From NCBI RefSeq assembly GCF_003367195.1, contig NZ_QRGO01000001.1, positions 1-64,000 of the forward strand: DNA of 64,000 nt, in the 5' to 3' direction. Position 1 is the stretch's first letter; each line of letters begins with the position of its first letter. Below the pieces are notes generated by a model. That model worked only from the letters and a program-made list of their open reading frames with translations. It did no database searches and was not told where the DNA came from. Position numbers and translations under genes: made by a program. This DNA is from Undibacter mobilis (GTDB lineage Bacteria; Pseudomonadota; Alphaproteobacteria; Rhizobiales; Xanthobacteraceae). This document shows positions 43,238 through 51,887 of this stretch, piece by piece.

Positions 43238-44392
43238 TCAATAAGTGATCAGCTTCTGTACTTCGACAGCGCCAAGACCGGCCAATACGTCGGCGATCTT
43301 CACGCCAGCTGTGCCGTCGCCATAGATATCTTGCATCTGGTAACGGCCATGCGCCTTCTGTTGCATGATCGCGTCAGCAATCGCGCCCTCTTCATGCGCG
43401 GCGTCAATCACGTTATCGCCGCGCTCGCGCGCCGTCTGCCGTGAGCCAATATTGACCACGGGCGTGCCAATGAAGGCGCCTTCGCGAATCCCACTCGACG
43501 AATTACCAATCAGGCAGGCGGCGCGGCGCATCAGGCGGACATACGTGTCGATCGGAAGATTTTTGAAGAAATGCATTTCCTCGGCCGATCCATGCTCTCG
43601 CCACTTGCGGATGCCGCGCGCAATGTCTTCGGACCCGGCATCGGCGTTCGGCCACAACACAACCGCGGGCAGATTGCATTTCCGCACGGCCTTTAGCGTC
43701 GCCGTGATCTGGCGTTCGCCCTCGCCATATTCCGTCGTGACGGGGTGCTGACTGACGATCGCGAAGGGCTTTGTAAGATCAATCGACGATCCGACGCCGA
43801 GCGCAAAGATGTCCTTGTCCCTCCCGTTCTCGTCTTCTTTCAGAATATCTGCGACGAGATCGATACGCGGGCAACCGACGCGGAACACCATCTCGGGCAA
43901 TTCACCCAGCTTGAGAATGCGTTCCGCCGCATCGCGGCTGGCGGGGAAGTGAATGTGCGCGAACTTGGTCACCGCATGACGAATGCTTTCGTCAATGGTG
44001 CCGGACACCTCGCCGCCCATCGTATGGGCAACCGGTATGTTCATGTACGCGGCGGCAAGCGTCGTCGCCATCGTCTCAAACCGATCGCCGACAGTGATAA
44101 CGACGTCCGGCTCGAGCCGATCGAAAACCGACGACAGTTCGATCAGCCCCATACCGGTTGACTTCACCATCGTTGCTGGCGTCTCGCCTTCGACGAGGAT
44201 GTGGAGCTTTTCGTCCACCTTGAAGCCGTCACGCTCGATCAGGTTCACAACCTGGCCGTAGCGATCGAGCAGCGCAGACGCGACGCAGACCAGCTGCAGC
44301 TCGAGATCGGGGTGCGCCTGAATCGCGCGCATGGCCGATTTGATCGAGCTGTAATTGGCCCGCGAGCCGATGACGGTGCATATTTTCTTCAC
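43238..44392 (-). CDS. neuC: UDP-N-acetylglucosamine 2-epimerase (hydrolysing)
   Basis: A 384-residue enzyme of the NeuC/LegG group, which releases ManNAc (or its bacillosamine-derived counterpart) from a UDP-HexNAc. Visible blocks are GSRANYSSIKSAM at the N terminus, VGDRFETMATTLAA, MGGEVSGTIDESIRHAVTK, and IGNSSSGIREG near residue 295. These differ from the non-hydrolysing WecB group found at 28676. The start is read as GTG at 44392, without a good ribosome-binding site. It feeds NeuB. Absence of LegB/LegC genes in the window favours a ManNAc-based route. Confidence 0.9.
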   Translation of the reverse strand: MKKICTVIGSRANYSSIKSAMRAIQAHPDLELQLVCVASALLDRYGQVVNLIERDGFKVDEKLHILVEGETPATMVKSTGMGLIELSSVFDRLEPDVVITVGDRFETMATTLAAAYMNIPVAHTMGGEVSGTIDESIRHAVTKFAHIHFPASRDAAERILKLGELPEMVFRVGCPRIDLVADILKEDENGRDKDIFALGVGSSIDLTKPFAIVSQHPVTTEYGEGERQITATLKAVRKCNLPAVVLWPNADAGSEDIARGIRKWREHGSAEEMHFFKNLPIDTYVRLMRRAACLIGNSSSGIREGAFIGTPVVNIGSRQTARERGDNVIDAAHEEGAIADAIMQQKAHGRYQMQDIYGDGTAGVKIADVLAGLGAVEVQKLITY

Positions 44393-44408
44393 GAATAAAC
44401 CGTTCGTT

Positions 44409-45410
44409 TTAGGCGAGATCGTCGAGGCTTAGTTTGGTATCGGCGGCCAGCGCTCGCCGGAGCGGCCGACCGAGAAGTTCGCGCCACCGCGCGGATGGAA
44501 TGCCGTCGCCAGGCTTTTTGAAAGCGAGATCGCCCTCCGTCAGCACGTGACCCACGCCTAGCGCGCGCGCCGTCACCACGCTCTTTTCAAATATGCGCTT
44601 CATCTCGCTGAAGGGCTCGAGATTATCCTTGTCCACCGGACTCCCGGTCATCGTCCAGATATCCCGGAGCCCCTTCGTGAAAGCCCGGAAGTCGTCAGGT
44701 TCCATCCCATTGGCTGCGTCACTGCCATACATCAGGCGCGAGAATGTGAAATGCTTTTCTATCGCCACCGCGCCGAGAGCCGCCGCCGCGAAGGCAGCCG
44801 CGCAGCCGTGGGTGTGGTCGGAAAAACCGACGGGTAACCCGTAACGCGCGCTCATCGCACCGAGTACATTGAGGCCGACTTCTTCCGGAGGACATGGATA
44901 AGCCGACGTGCATTGCAGGATCGTGACCGGACCGCCCTTTTTCAGCGCCTCTACCGCGGCGTCCAGTTCCTTCCAATTGCTCATGCCCGACGACAGAAGG
45001 ACCGGCTTGCCGGTGGCGGCAATCTTCTCCAGAAGCGGCAGGTTGCTCACCTCGCCGGACGGCACCTTATATGCACCCACACCGATCGCCTCCAGCAAAT
45101 CAACCGCCTCGAGACTGAATGGCGACGACAAAAACGTGACACCGACCCGCGCGCAGGCATCGCGCAAGGCGATCCATTGTTCGTTGCTGAAGCCCGTGCG
45201 CCTAAAATAGGCCATACGTGGCTCGCCGGTGAAATAGGACGGCATCGGCGCATCCGCCAGCGTCTCGGCTTCGGCAATATGGGTCTGGAATTTGACCGTA
45301 TCGGCGCCACAGGCCGCCGAGGCTTCAATCAGCTTGATCGCATTCCCGAACGAACCGTCGTGAACGGAGCCGATTTCGGCGATGATGCTGTGGTTGAAAA
45401 GATCCGTCAC
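44409..45410 (-). CDS. neuB: N-acetylneuraminate (nonulosonate) synthase
   Basis: A 333-residue NeuB-family synthase that condenses phosphoenolpyruvate with a ManNAc-type sugar. The TIM-barrel part (residues 1-265) shows EIGSVHDG, KFQTH, SSPFS, KVPSGE, SSGMS, and QCTSAYPCPPEEV; residues about 270-333 form an SAF (antifreeze-like) domain with KKPGDGI. The GTG start at 45410 has GGGAG six bases upstream. It is the first of the neuB-neuC-neuA set. Product identity (Neu5Ac or legionaminic acid) is undetermined. Confidence 0.9.
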   Translation of the reverse strand: MTDLFNHSIIAEIGSVHDGSFGNAIKLIEASAACGADTVKFQTHIAEAETLADAPMPSYFTGEPRMAYFRRTGFSNEQWIALRDACARVGVTFLSSPFSLEAVDLLEAIGVGAYKVPSGEVSNLPLLEKIAATGKPVLLSSGMSNWKELDAAVEALKKGGPVTILQCTSAYPCPPEEVGLNVLGAMSARYGLPVGFSDHTHGCAAAFAAAALGAVAIEKHFTFSRLMYGSDAANGMEPDDFRAFTKGLRDIWTMTGSPVDKDNLEPFSEMKRIFEKSVVTARALGVGHVLTEGDLAFKKPGDGIPSARWRELLGRPLRRALAADTKLSLDDLA

Positions 45411-45428
45411 GTTTGCTCCCGATCGAGC

Positions 45429-46664
45429 TTAGGCTCGCTGACCAACAAGATGCGACTGGATCGCCTTGACGAAGACATCTGCCGCAGCGGCCGGCGAATA
45501 CTCCAACTCCCAAGATTTTCTCCCGCGCTCGGCCATCCTGCGGGCTTCTTCCGGCTTTTCGAAGCTCCAGCGCAACGCCGCGGCAAACTCTCCCGCACCC
45601 CGCGCCAGTCTGCAAGTATCGCCATCCACCAGCGAGGGATTGCCAAGCGCCACGGATTCATGAGCAACGACAGGCAAGACCCCGGCTTGCGCGGTCAGAA
45701 TTCGAGTCCGGTTGCCAATAGGTACGTCGATCGGGACGACCATGGCATGATAATGCCGCATCTGGGAGTCCAGGTTCGCGACGAAACCGAGAAAGCGGAA
45801 TTCCGGCTTGCCGGTGATCGCACGTTCAACCCAATCCGGCAGGCCTTGCATCCCACAAATGTCGATGACAAATCCGCCGCGGCCCCAGATCGACACCAGC
45901 TTCGGATAGAGGCGTTCCAGCAAGAAGTGAAACGACGAACGTGATCCAAGGCCGCCAAGTTTACCAAAGAATATGAAACTCGGCTTGTCCGGCTTCTTCG
46001 GCAATTCATCTTCGTGATTTGCCGCGGCTGGCCAAGGATACGGCGCAAATCGAGTAGTCAAACCGAGCCGCGAGAGGTCCGCGACGCTTCGATGAGCGCA
46101 CACGATGACGTCGCTAAATCTACTCAAAGAACGGCGGTAGATGTCTTTCCACAGCGCGATGCGTCGCAAAATCCAAACGGTGGAGAGAGCATTCTTTAAA
46201 CTCTCCTGCACGCTATACAGGAAATGATACCAGGCAGTCTGATAATGAAGGTCTCCAATCCATGCGAACTTGGCCGCGTCGATCGGCGCGGCGATAAGCG
46301 CGCACTCGATATCAAAGCAAACGATGGCATCAGGTGATAAAGACTTCAGATAATCCCTGACTTTGCTGAGCCGCGGGTGTTCCGTTAGCGCCATCCGCGA
46401 GGCGGAAACAACCGGAACTGCCGAGAACCTTTTCAGCGAAAAATTAGCCGCCGCACCGATATCGTTACGGTACGCCTTCTCGGTTTCAACGCTCCAGTCC
46501 GCCTCGGCCACAACGACATGATCGATCTTGTATCGGGCCGCGCAAAGCGCCTTCATGTAATAATTGAAGACGACCGTGCTAGCGCCGGTCGCGGGATACG
46601 GCAGCCCGACGCTTATGACCGCGACGCGCAACGGCGCCTCGCTGACAGGGCCGACGTCAGCCAT
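45429..46664 (-). CDS. Glycosyltransferase family 4-like protein
   Basis: A 411-residue GT-B protein. The N terminus GLPYPATGASTVVFNYYMKAL resembles acceptor loops of the family; the donor half has FFGKLGGLGS, GFVANLDSQM, VVPIDVPIGNRTRIL and the DGDTCRLARGAGEF region, but the classical E-x7-E is replaced by NRTRILTAQAGVLPVV. Sugar and linkage are unknown. It is coupled to the STELLO-like gene by an eight-base overlap and lies 18 bases before neuB. Confidence 0.75.
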   Translation of the reverse strand: MADVGPVSEAPLRVAVISVGLPYPATGASTVVFNYYMKALCAARYKIDHVVVAEADWSVETEKAYRNDIGAAANFSLKRFSAVPVVSASRMALTEHPRLSKVRDYLKSLSPDAIVCFDIECALIAAPIDAAKFAWIGDLHYQTAWYHFLYSVQESLKNALSTVWILRRIALWKDIYRRSLSRFSDVIVCAHRSVADLSRLGLTTRFAPYPWPAAANHEDELPKKPDKPSFIFFGKLGGLGSRSSFHFLLERLYPKLVSIWGRGGFVIDICGMQGLPDWVERAITGKPEFRFLGFVANLDSQMRHYHAMVVPIDVPIGNRTRILTAQAGVLPVVAHESVALGNPSLVDGDTCRLARGAGEFAAALRWSFEKPEEARRMAERGRKSWELEYSPAAAADVFVKAIQSHLVGQRA

Positions 46665-47676
46665 TCACGGACCAGTGCGCCGACAAATCGTCGATCCATG
46701 CGTTCAACAAAGGAAGCTCCGCCTCGGTGAGAAGCCCCAGCCTAATAAAGGTTGTATAGCAGGCTTTCATATCGTCGAAGATATTGTCGAGACCGCCCTT
46801 CAGCGGCAGTTCATCGAAGGCTTTCTGGATCGCGTGATAATTGAGATAGCCGTCAATTTCCTGACGGAAGTCCTGCATAAAATCGTGCACATTGCGATCC
46901 TGGAAGACCGTCGGTGCATGAAACAGCATCGGCCAGCCGTTAGCCCAGGCCACCCGCTGCGCCACATAACCCCGATAGATATCGGTCATCCGCATGGAGC
47001 AGGTGAACGGCAGATAAAGTAGCGGAAACGCCTCGTAGAACCACGTCGTGTTTTGGCTGTTGAACGGACACCAGGACGACGCGCCGGCCAGAACCGCACG
47101 GTCATGCCGAAAATGCTGCGGCAGGGGCAGGACAAGCCGATAGACCGCGTCAACATCGGGGTCACCGTCAGCGAGACCCTGCTGAATGGGCGCATCAGCG
47201 AGCTTTAGCGGCAGCCCTTCGTAAGCGGGCGGCGCCGTCTTGATCCGATCGAGAGGATAACCACGCGGCCAGATATTCTGTTCGCTGAAGTAGGCGTAAA
47301 TATTGGTCCAACCGCTGTCGGATACGTAACGCGCCTCGACCGACTTACTTCGCGGCGTCCAAAAACCCTCGATCGGCGCGTTGTCATCATCGGTCTCAAC
47401 GATAATACGGTGACCGGCCCTGATCGAACTCAGATAGCCTATAGCCTTGCGCGCGTAGCTTTTGACTGGAGCCAGCGATCCAAGTGCGAAGCCGGCTTGC
47501 TGTTGGTCGGCCACGCTCAGAAAGAGTGAGCCCGCAAGGTCATAGACAGGCGGGCTTTTTTCATCGCCGACGACAACAAGTGCGTGTCCGTGCCTGACAG
47601 CGCCTTCCGCGAGTTGGCGCATCGCCTCGGTCGGTGCGTTTATACTCGTAACGACAATTGAAAAACCGTCTACCAT
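46657..47676 (-). CDS. STELLO-like (DUF288) glycosyltransferase-related protein
   Basis: A 339-residue protein. The N-terminal SIVVTSINAPTEAM strand, Y-A-R-K near residues 75-78 and the ETDDDNAPIEGFW block (DDD at 96-98) match the DUF288 family, best known from the plant STELLO proteins that assist cellulose synthase assembly. The DDD resembles a metal-binding motif of GT-A transferases. The bacterial role is unknown; the position among glycosyltransferases suggests a transfer or assembly step. The family call is from the remembered motif only. Confidence 0.7.
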   Translation of the reverse strand: MVDGFSIVVTSINAPTEAMRQLAEGAVRHGHALVVVGDEKSPPVYDLAGSLFLSVADQQQAGFALGSLAPVKSYARKAIGYLSSIRAGHRIIVETDDDNAPIEGFWTPRSKSVEARYVSDSGWTNIYAYFSEQNIWPRGYPLDRIKTAPPAYEGLPLKLADAPIQQGLADGDPDVDAVYRLVLPLPQHFRHDRAVLAGASSWCPFNSQNTTWFYEAFPLLYLPFTCSMRMTDIYRGYVAQRVAWANGWPMLFHAPTVFQDRNVHDFMQDFRQEIDGYLNYHAIQKAFDELPLKGGLDNIFDDMKACYTTFIRLGLLTEAELPLLNAWIDDLSAHWSVNG

Positions 47677-47686
47677 GCCAACACTA

Positions 47687-48727
47687 TCATTTCCGCAACC
47701 GCGCAGTCATCCGATCGACGGCAAAGGGCACCGCGTTCCAGAGATTCACCAATTGGCGGCGCCTCCCGAGCGGACGCATCCTGATTTCATTTTCAATATT
47801 GGAAATCTGCTGCTCCGCGAGTAAACCCGCCTGCCGCAACAGACTGAGGCCCCAGGACGCAAAGCCAAGGGCCAGCGATAGCGCCGCCACACGGTGCAAG
47901 TCAAGCGGTTGAAGCGCCGGCTCATTGTCCGGATCCAAACAGAGATATGCGTCGCCTGCTGCCATAGGCACGCGATCATTATGAGCTGGCAACGTGGAGC
48001 GGCCACGACGCTGCCGAGCATGGTTGAGTTGCAAATCCAACAAGCGAAAGCCTCGGTCCGCGAGAAATGCATGCTGATGTCCAAGCAGAGGATGCTCGGC
48101 ATAGTAGGCGAATGTCTGAAATTCGGTTTCGACAAATAGCACAGCACGGCGACGCAGTAATTCCGCCGCGCCGGCCAGGACGCGCATCTCCGCTCCCTCG
48201 ACGTCCAGTTTAAGGAAGTCGATCTTGTCGCCGACCGGTATCAACGAATCGAGCGTCCGGCACGCCAGCGCCTCGGTCGATTCGATTTGATAATGCGTAT
48301 CGTAGACGCTGCGAGTGGAGGCGCCGCCCTCATGAACCTGGAAATGATCTTTCATTTTGGGATGGACGTCGCCCATCAACGTCGCCGCGCCGGCACCTTT
48401 CGTAATGTAAAGGGGTCGCTGTTCCTCCCGGTCCCATAACGCATAGGGATGATATACTTCCTTCTTGAAAACCGGACGCGCCTGTCCGCGCGACGCGAGG
48501 TAAATCTCGGCGTCGCTACGGCCGGCATTGAGCTTTTCGAATTCGACAGGGTTCGGCTCGAAGCCGATCAGGCAGGCATGGCGCGTATAGGATTCTGGAA
48601 ACGTCCACATGCCATTGCGCGCGCCGACGTCCACGACCGTCGGCATGATCCCGGCATCGAGCACTGGCGCGAGAATGATGTCTGCCAAGGAACGCCCATC
48701 GGATTTCAGATCGAGCAAAGGAGTCAT
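47687..48727 (-). CDS. FkbM family methyltransferase
   Basis: A 346-residue methyltransferase with VVDVGARNGMW (SAM motif I) near residue 32, GFEPNPVEFEKL and the FkbM-typical KIDFLKLDVEGAE block near residue 180. FkbM proteins usually O-methylate sugars or polyketides. A C-terminal stretch after residue 270 is less conserved. The start at 48727 is chosen because it gives the DLKSDGRSL N terminus; the longer frame adds ten residues reaching into the transporter gene. The ribosome-binding site is weak. Confidence 0.85.
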   Translation of the reverse strand: MTPLLDLKSDGRSLADIILAPVLDAGIMPTVVDVGARNGMWTFPESYTRHACLIGFEPNPVEFEKLNAGRSDAEIYLASRGQARPVFKKEVYHPYALWDREEQRPLYITKGAGAATLMGDVHPKMKDHFQVHEGGASTRSVYDTHYQIESTEALACRTLDSLIPVGDKIDFLKLDVEGAEMRVLAGAAELLRRRAVLFVETEFQTFAYYAEHPLLGHQHAFLADRGFRLLDLQLNHARQRRGRSTLPAHNDRVPMAAGDAYLCLDPDNEPALQPLDLHRVAALSLALGFASWGLSLLRQAGLLAEQQISNIENEIRMRPLGRRRQLVNLWNAVPFAVDRMTARLRK

Positions 48728-48731
48728 GGAT

Positions 48732-50531
48732 TTATTTGCCGGGCAATTGCGCCTCAAACAGGCGCTGATAGAGGGGGCTTTTCTGCATCAATTCATCATG
48801 CGGTCCCGATGCGACTAACTTGCCTCCGTCGAGCACATAGATGAGATCTGCGTTGCGGATTGTCGATAAGCGATGTGCGACGATTACGATCGTGGTTGAG
48901 CCGTGAAGTTCATCGAGCGCGCGGCGGACCTCCTCTTCGGATTCGGAATCGAGGGCCGACGTCGGCTCGTCGAGAATAAGCAGATCCGGCTGCTGAGCGA
49001 GACCTCGCGCCAGTGCGAGACGCTGCCGCTGCCCGCCGGACAATCGCGTTCCCCGCTCGGCCAAAGGCGTATCGACACCGTGCGGCATTTGGCTCACAAA
49101 CTGCCAAGCGTGCGCGCGCTTCAACGCCGATTCCAGGGTCGCGTCACTGATTGCGTCGCTTTTGCCGAACAGAATGTTTTCGCGGATCGTCGCGTCGAAC
49201 ATGAAGCTGTCCTGCGACACCAATGCGATGCGGCTGCGCAGGTCGGAAAGCCTGTATTCGGTCAGGACCTTGCCATCCAGCAAGATGGCGCCCGCGCTCG
49301 GATCATAAAGACGCGCGAGAAGATCGACCAGGGTCGACTTGCCGGCGCCCGACCGGCCAACCAAGGCTATCGTCTTTCGCGCCGGGATATCGAGAGACAC
49401 GCTTTCCAGCCCGCGAACGGCCGGCTCCCCAACGGGATTATAGTCGAAGCTTACATTGTCGAAGCGAATGCTCGTCGTGATGCCAGGCAACGGACTGTCG
49501 CCGCCCCTCAGGACACGGCCCACCTTCGCAGCGCGCACCGAACGCTCATAAATTTCCATCGACGGCAAAAGCGTGAAGAGATTGGCACGAATGATGTTCA
49601 AGGTCGCAATAACGGGGAGCAACCGAAGCATTGCGACCGCGAAAACACCGAGCTGCGCCAGCCCGGCGCCGCTCCACCGAACCATGGCGTAGATCATGAT
49701 GACGCCCGCAATCACCAGCAGCGGATTGATCGTCGACGACACGACCAGATTGATGCGGCGGCTGATGAAATAAAGGTCAAGGTTCCGCCGCGAGGCGGCG
49801 GCAAATCGATCGCCGTAAAGCTGCTCCCGGAAATGGAGCTTGATAATCCGTAGACCCTGAAACTGCTGCGTAACCTCGACGGTGAGCCGGCTGGAATCAT
49901 CGTTAAATTTTCGGCCGGCGTCGGTCGCCGCGGTCATCAGGCCCCGGTAGAACAACATGATGATCGCAATGATCGGCGCGACGACGAACGCGAGGGTCGG
50001 CGACAGATAAAGCAAAACCGCGGCGTAGCCTGCGACAAGGAGCACGTGCACGGCGAAGTCTGCGACCGCCTGGACGCCGTTGCCGACCTGCTGCGGATAG
50101 GTCAGCACCTGGGTCAGCAACGCGCCGCTATTCTGACTGGTCAAGAAACCGAGGTCGCTCCTGAGCAGCGCATTGTGAAGACGCTCCCGCAGGCGCTGCG
50201 TCACATCATTCGCGGAGCCGAGCATGAGGCTCTGCTGCAGATACATCAGTCCATAACGAGCGATCATCGGCAATGAGGCGGCAGCGAGCAGAATTTCGAG
50301 TGCCCATGTCGGGCTGGACGACGTAAGCCAGACGCTCACAGCGTCCAGCGGCCAAGGCGCCTGCCTCACCACCGCGGCCATGCCGCCGTTTATATAGGCG
50401 AGCAACGGCAGGAACATCGAGATGCCGAGCGCGTCGAGCGTCACCGCACCCAGCGATAGCACAACCAGCAGCAGCCATTGCCGACGAGGCACACCGGCAA
50501 GCTGTACGAGTTTGATAAGGCTAGCGATCAT
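48732..50531 (-). CDS. ABC transporter, fused permease and ATPase (glycan flippase-like)
   Basis: A 599-residue half-transporter: six hydrophobic segments in residues 10-325, then a nucleotide-binding domain with Walker A GRSGAGKST (392-400), signature LSGGQ (497-501) and Walker B LLILDEPTS (517-525). The MsbA/PglK/Wzk outline suggests flipping of an undecaprenyl-linked oligosaccharide. No Wzx-type flippase or two-component Wzm/Wzt exporter gene is visible in the window, which makes this the export candidate. The start at 50531 gives an ATGA overlap with the upstream gene; longer frames lie inside that gene. Confidence 0.9.
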   Translation of the reverse strand: MIASLIKLVQLAGVPRRQWLLLVVLSLGAVTLDALGISMFLPLLAYINGGMAAVVRQAPWPLDAVSVWLTSSSPTWALEILLAAASLPMIARYGLMYLQQSLMLGSANDVTQRLRERLHNALLRSDLGFLTSQNSGALLTQVLTYPQQVGNGVQAVADFAVHVLLVAGYAAVLLYLSPTLAFVVAPIIAIIMLFYRGLMTAATDAGRKFNDDSSRLTVEVTQQFQGLRIIKLHFREQLYGDRFAAASRRNLDLYFISRRINLVVSSTINPLLVIAGVIMIYAMVRWSGAGLAQLGVFAVAMLRLLPVIATLNIIRANLFTLLPSMEIYERSVRAAKVGRVLRGGDSPLPGITTSIRFDNVSFDYNPVGEPAVRGLESVSLDIPARKTIALVGRSGAGKSTLVDLLARLYDPSAGAILLDGKVLTEYRLSDLRSRIALVSQDSFMFDATIRENILFGKSDAISDATLESALKRAHAWQFVSQMPHGVDTPLAERGTRLSGGQRQRLALARGLAQQPDLLILDEPTSALDSESEEEVRRALDELHGSTTIVIVAHRLSTIRNADLIYVLDGGKLVASGPHDELMQKSPLYQRLFEAQLPGK

Positions 50532-51886
50532 TGGGCCGCGATTCGTTCTGCGAAATTGGTATTCGCGGTTGCGTAACGCGAACCGCATATGCGTGCGAAG
50601 GCGTCCCACGGCAATATGCCCGCATCTGCCGCCTGTCCCGCCGCTTGCTTTGCTTCGGCGGCATCCAGAAATTCCGCCACAGCATCGGATATTTCTTCCG
50701 GCGAATTTGTCGATACGTGCAAGCCGTCACACCGATGGTCGTAGAGATGTTCGCTCAGCATGGTCTGGAATGGGATGCGACGCCCGGACGGATCGGTAAC
50801 AGGTTTGAACAACAGCACAGTGTGCTCACGCCCCATGTAGTAGGGAAATGAATTGATCATCAGGCTTGGAATGCCACACATCGTGGGCAGCCAGAATCCT
50901 CCGCCGGGCTCACCCACGGAGGCGGTACATTCTGTTGCCGCAAACAGCGAAAACAAACCCTTGTCGAGCCCGCACGAGGCCGCATCAAGGACACGGCCTT
51001 TCCAGCGGTCGCGCAAATCGGTGGGAATCCGCACATCGCCGTTGATGAAGATTCGCCATCCGCGCCGTAAGGCCAATTCGATTGCCGGCACATAATCGGT
51101 AAATCCACCGCCATTACGCAGATTGCTCATCACGTCGACGGTACTCTTCTGTCGCAAATAAAAATTAAGTGTGCCGCCAAAGCTTGACGACGACGCGGCC
51201 TCAATCGCAGTCGCCGCACGGCGGCGCGCGGCTTGCGACAGCCGCACTGGCCACACCGGGCGTTGCATCCGCAACATCGCGTATCCGACATGAAATCCAT
51301 AATGCTCGTTGCCAGCGGACAGTTTCTTGGCGGGAAGAAGTCGATCGGCTGCGAACCAGAAGGCTTCCACGTCGGTTTCCGGCAATGCGCGAGCAAGGAC
51401 CGGCAAAAACCACGACTGGAATTTCTTGTGGGCTTCGACAGGCCAGTGGACGATGCGCAAGGGACGATAGATGTTGAACCCCTGCACGGACGGGTACAGA
51501 AAGATTGCGAACCCGCCCTCCAGCTCGGCGAGCCATGGATTGACATCATTGCGCCGGCGCACGCTCAGGATCGGACGGGGCGCAATTACGCCGGTGCGCG
51601 CCTGCCAAAGGCGGCGTCCGGCATCCATACCTTCCAGAATGATGCCAAACGAATAAGACTGCATCGGGATCAGATGAGCGAGCCCGCTCAGGGCGGCCCG
51701 ATGGCGCAGCAGCCACAGGCGTGCGATGAGCATATTGAGCCCATAAATCAGGAAATAGCCGCAAACCGACAAGGTCAGCGCCACCAGGCGCTTCGGCTCG
51801 GTATCGCCGCCCTGCGTAATCTCGTCCCGAATGACGCGAACGATATGGGCGTGGCTAACCGGGATGGTCCGGGGCATTTTCACCAT
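50528..51886 (-). CDS. Predicted glycosyltransferase, TIGR04372-like
   Basis: A 452-residue protein with a possible N-terminal membrane segment (about residues 37-60) and a conserved-looking C-terminal region TECTASVGEPGGGFWLPTMCGIPSLMIN, which resembles the donor side of GT-B proteins grouped as TIGR04372. No other known motif is clear. Its position between the ABC transporter and a GT2-like gene supports a role in glycan assembly. The family assignment is from memory of the motif and moderately uncertain. Confidence 0.6.
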   Translation of the reverse strand: MVKMPRTIPVSHAHIVRVIRDEITQGGDTEPKRLVALTLSVCGYFLIYGLNMLIARLWLLRHRAALSGLAHLIPMQSYSFGIILEGMDAGRRLWQARTGVIAPRPILSVRRRNDVNPWLAELEGGFAIFLYPSVQGFNIYRPLRIVHWPVEAHKKFQSWFLPVLARALPETDVEAFWFAADRLLPAKKLSAGNEHYGFHVGYAMLRMQRPVWPVRLSQAARRRAATAIEAASSSSFGGTLNFYLRQKSTVDVMSNLRNGGGFTDYVPAIELALRRGWRIFINGDVRIPTDLRDRWKGRVLDAASCGLDKGLFSLFAATECTASVGEPGGGFWLPTMCGIPSLMINSFPYYMGREHTVLLFKPVTDPSGRRIPFQTMLSEHLYDHRCDGLHVSTNSPEEISDAVAEFLDAAEAKQAAGQAADAGILPWDAFARICGSRYATANTNFAERIAAQ

Positions 51887-51887
51887 G

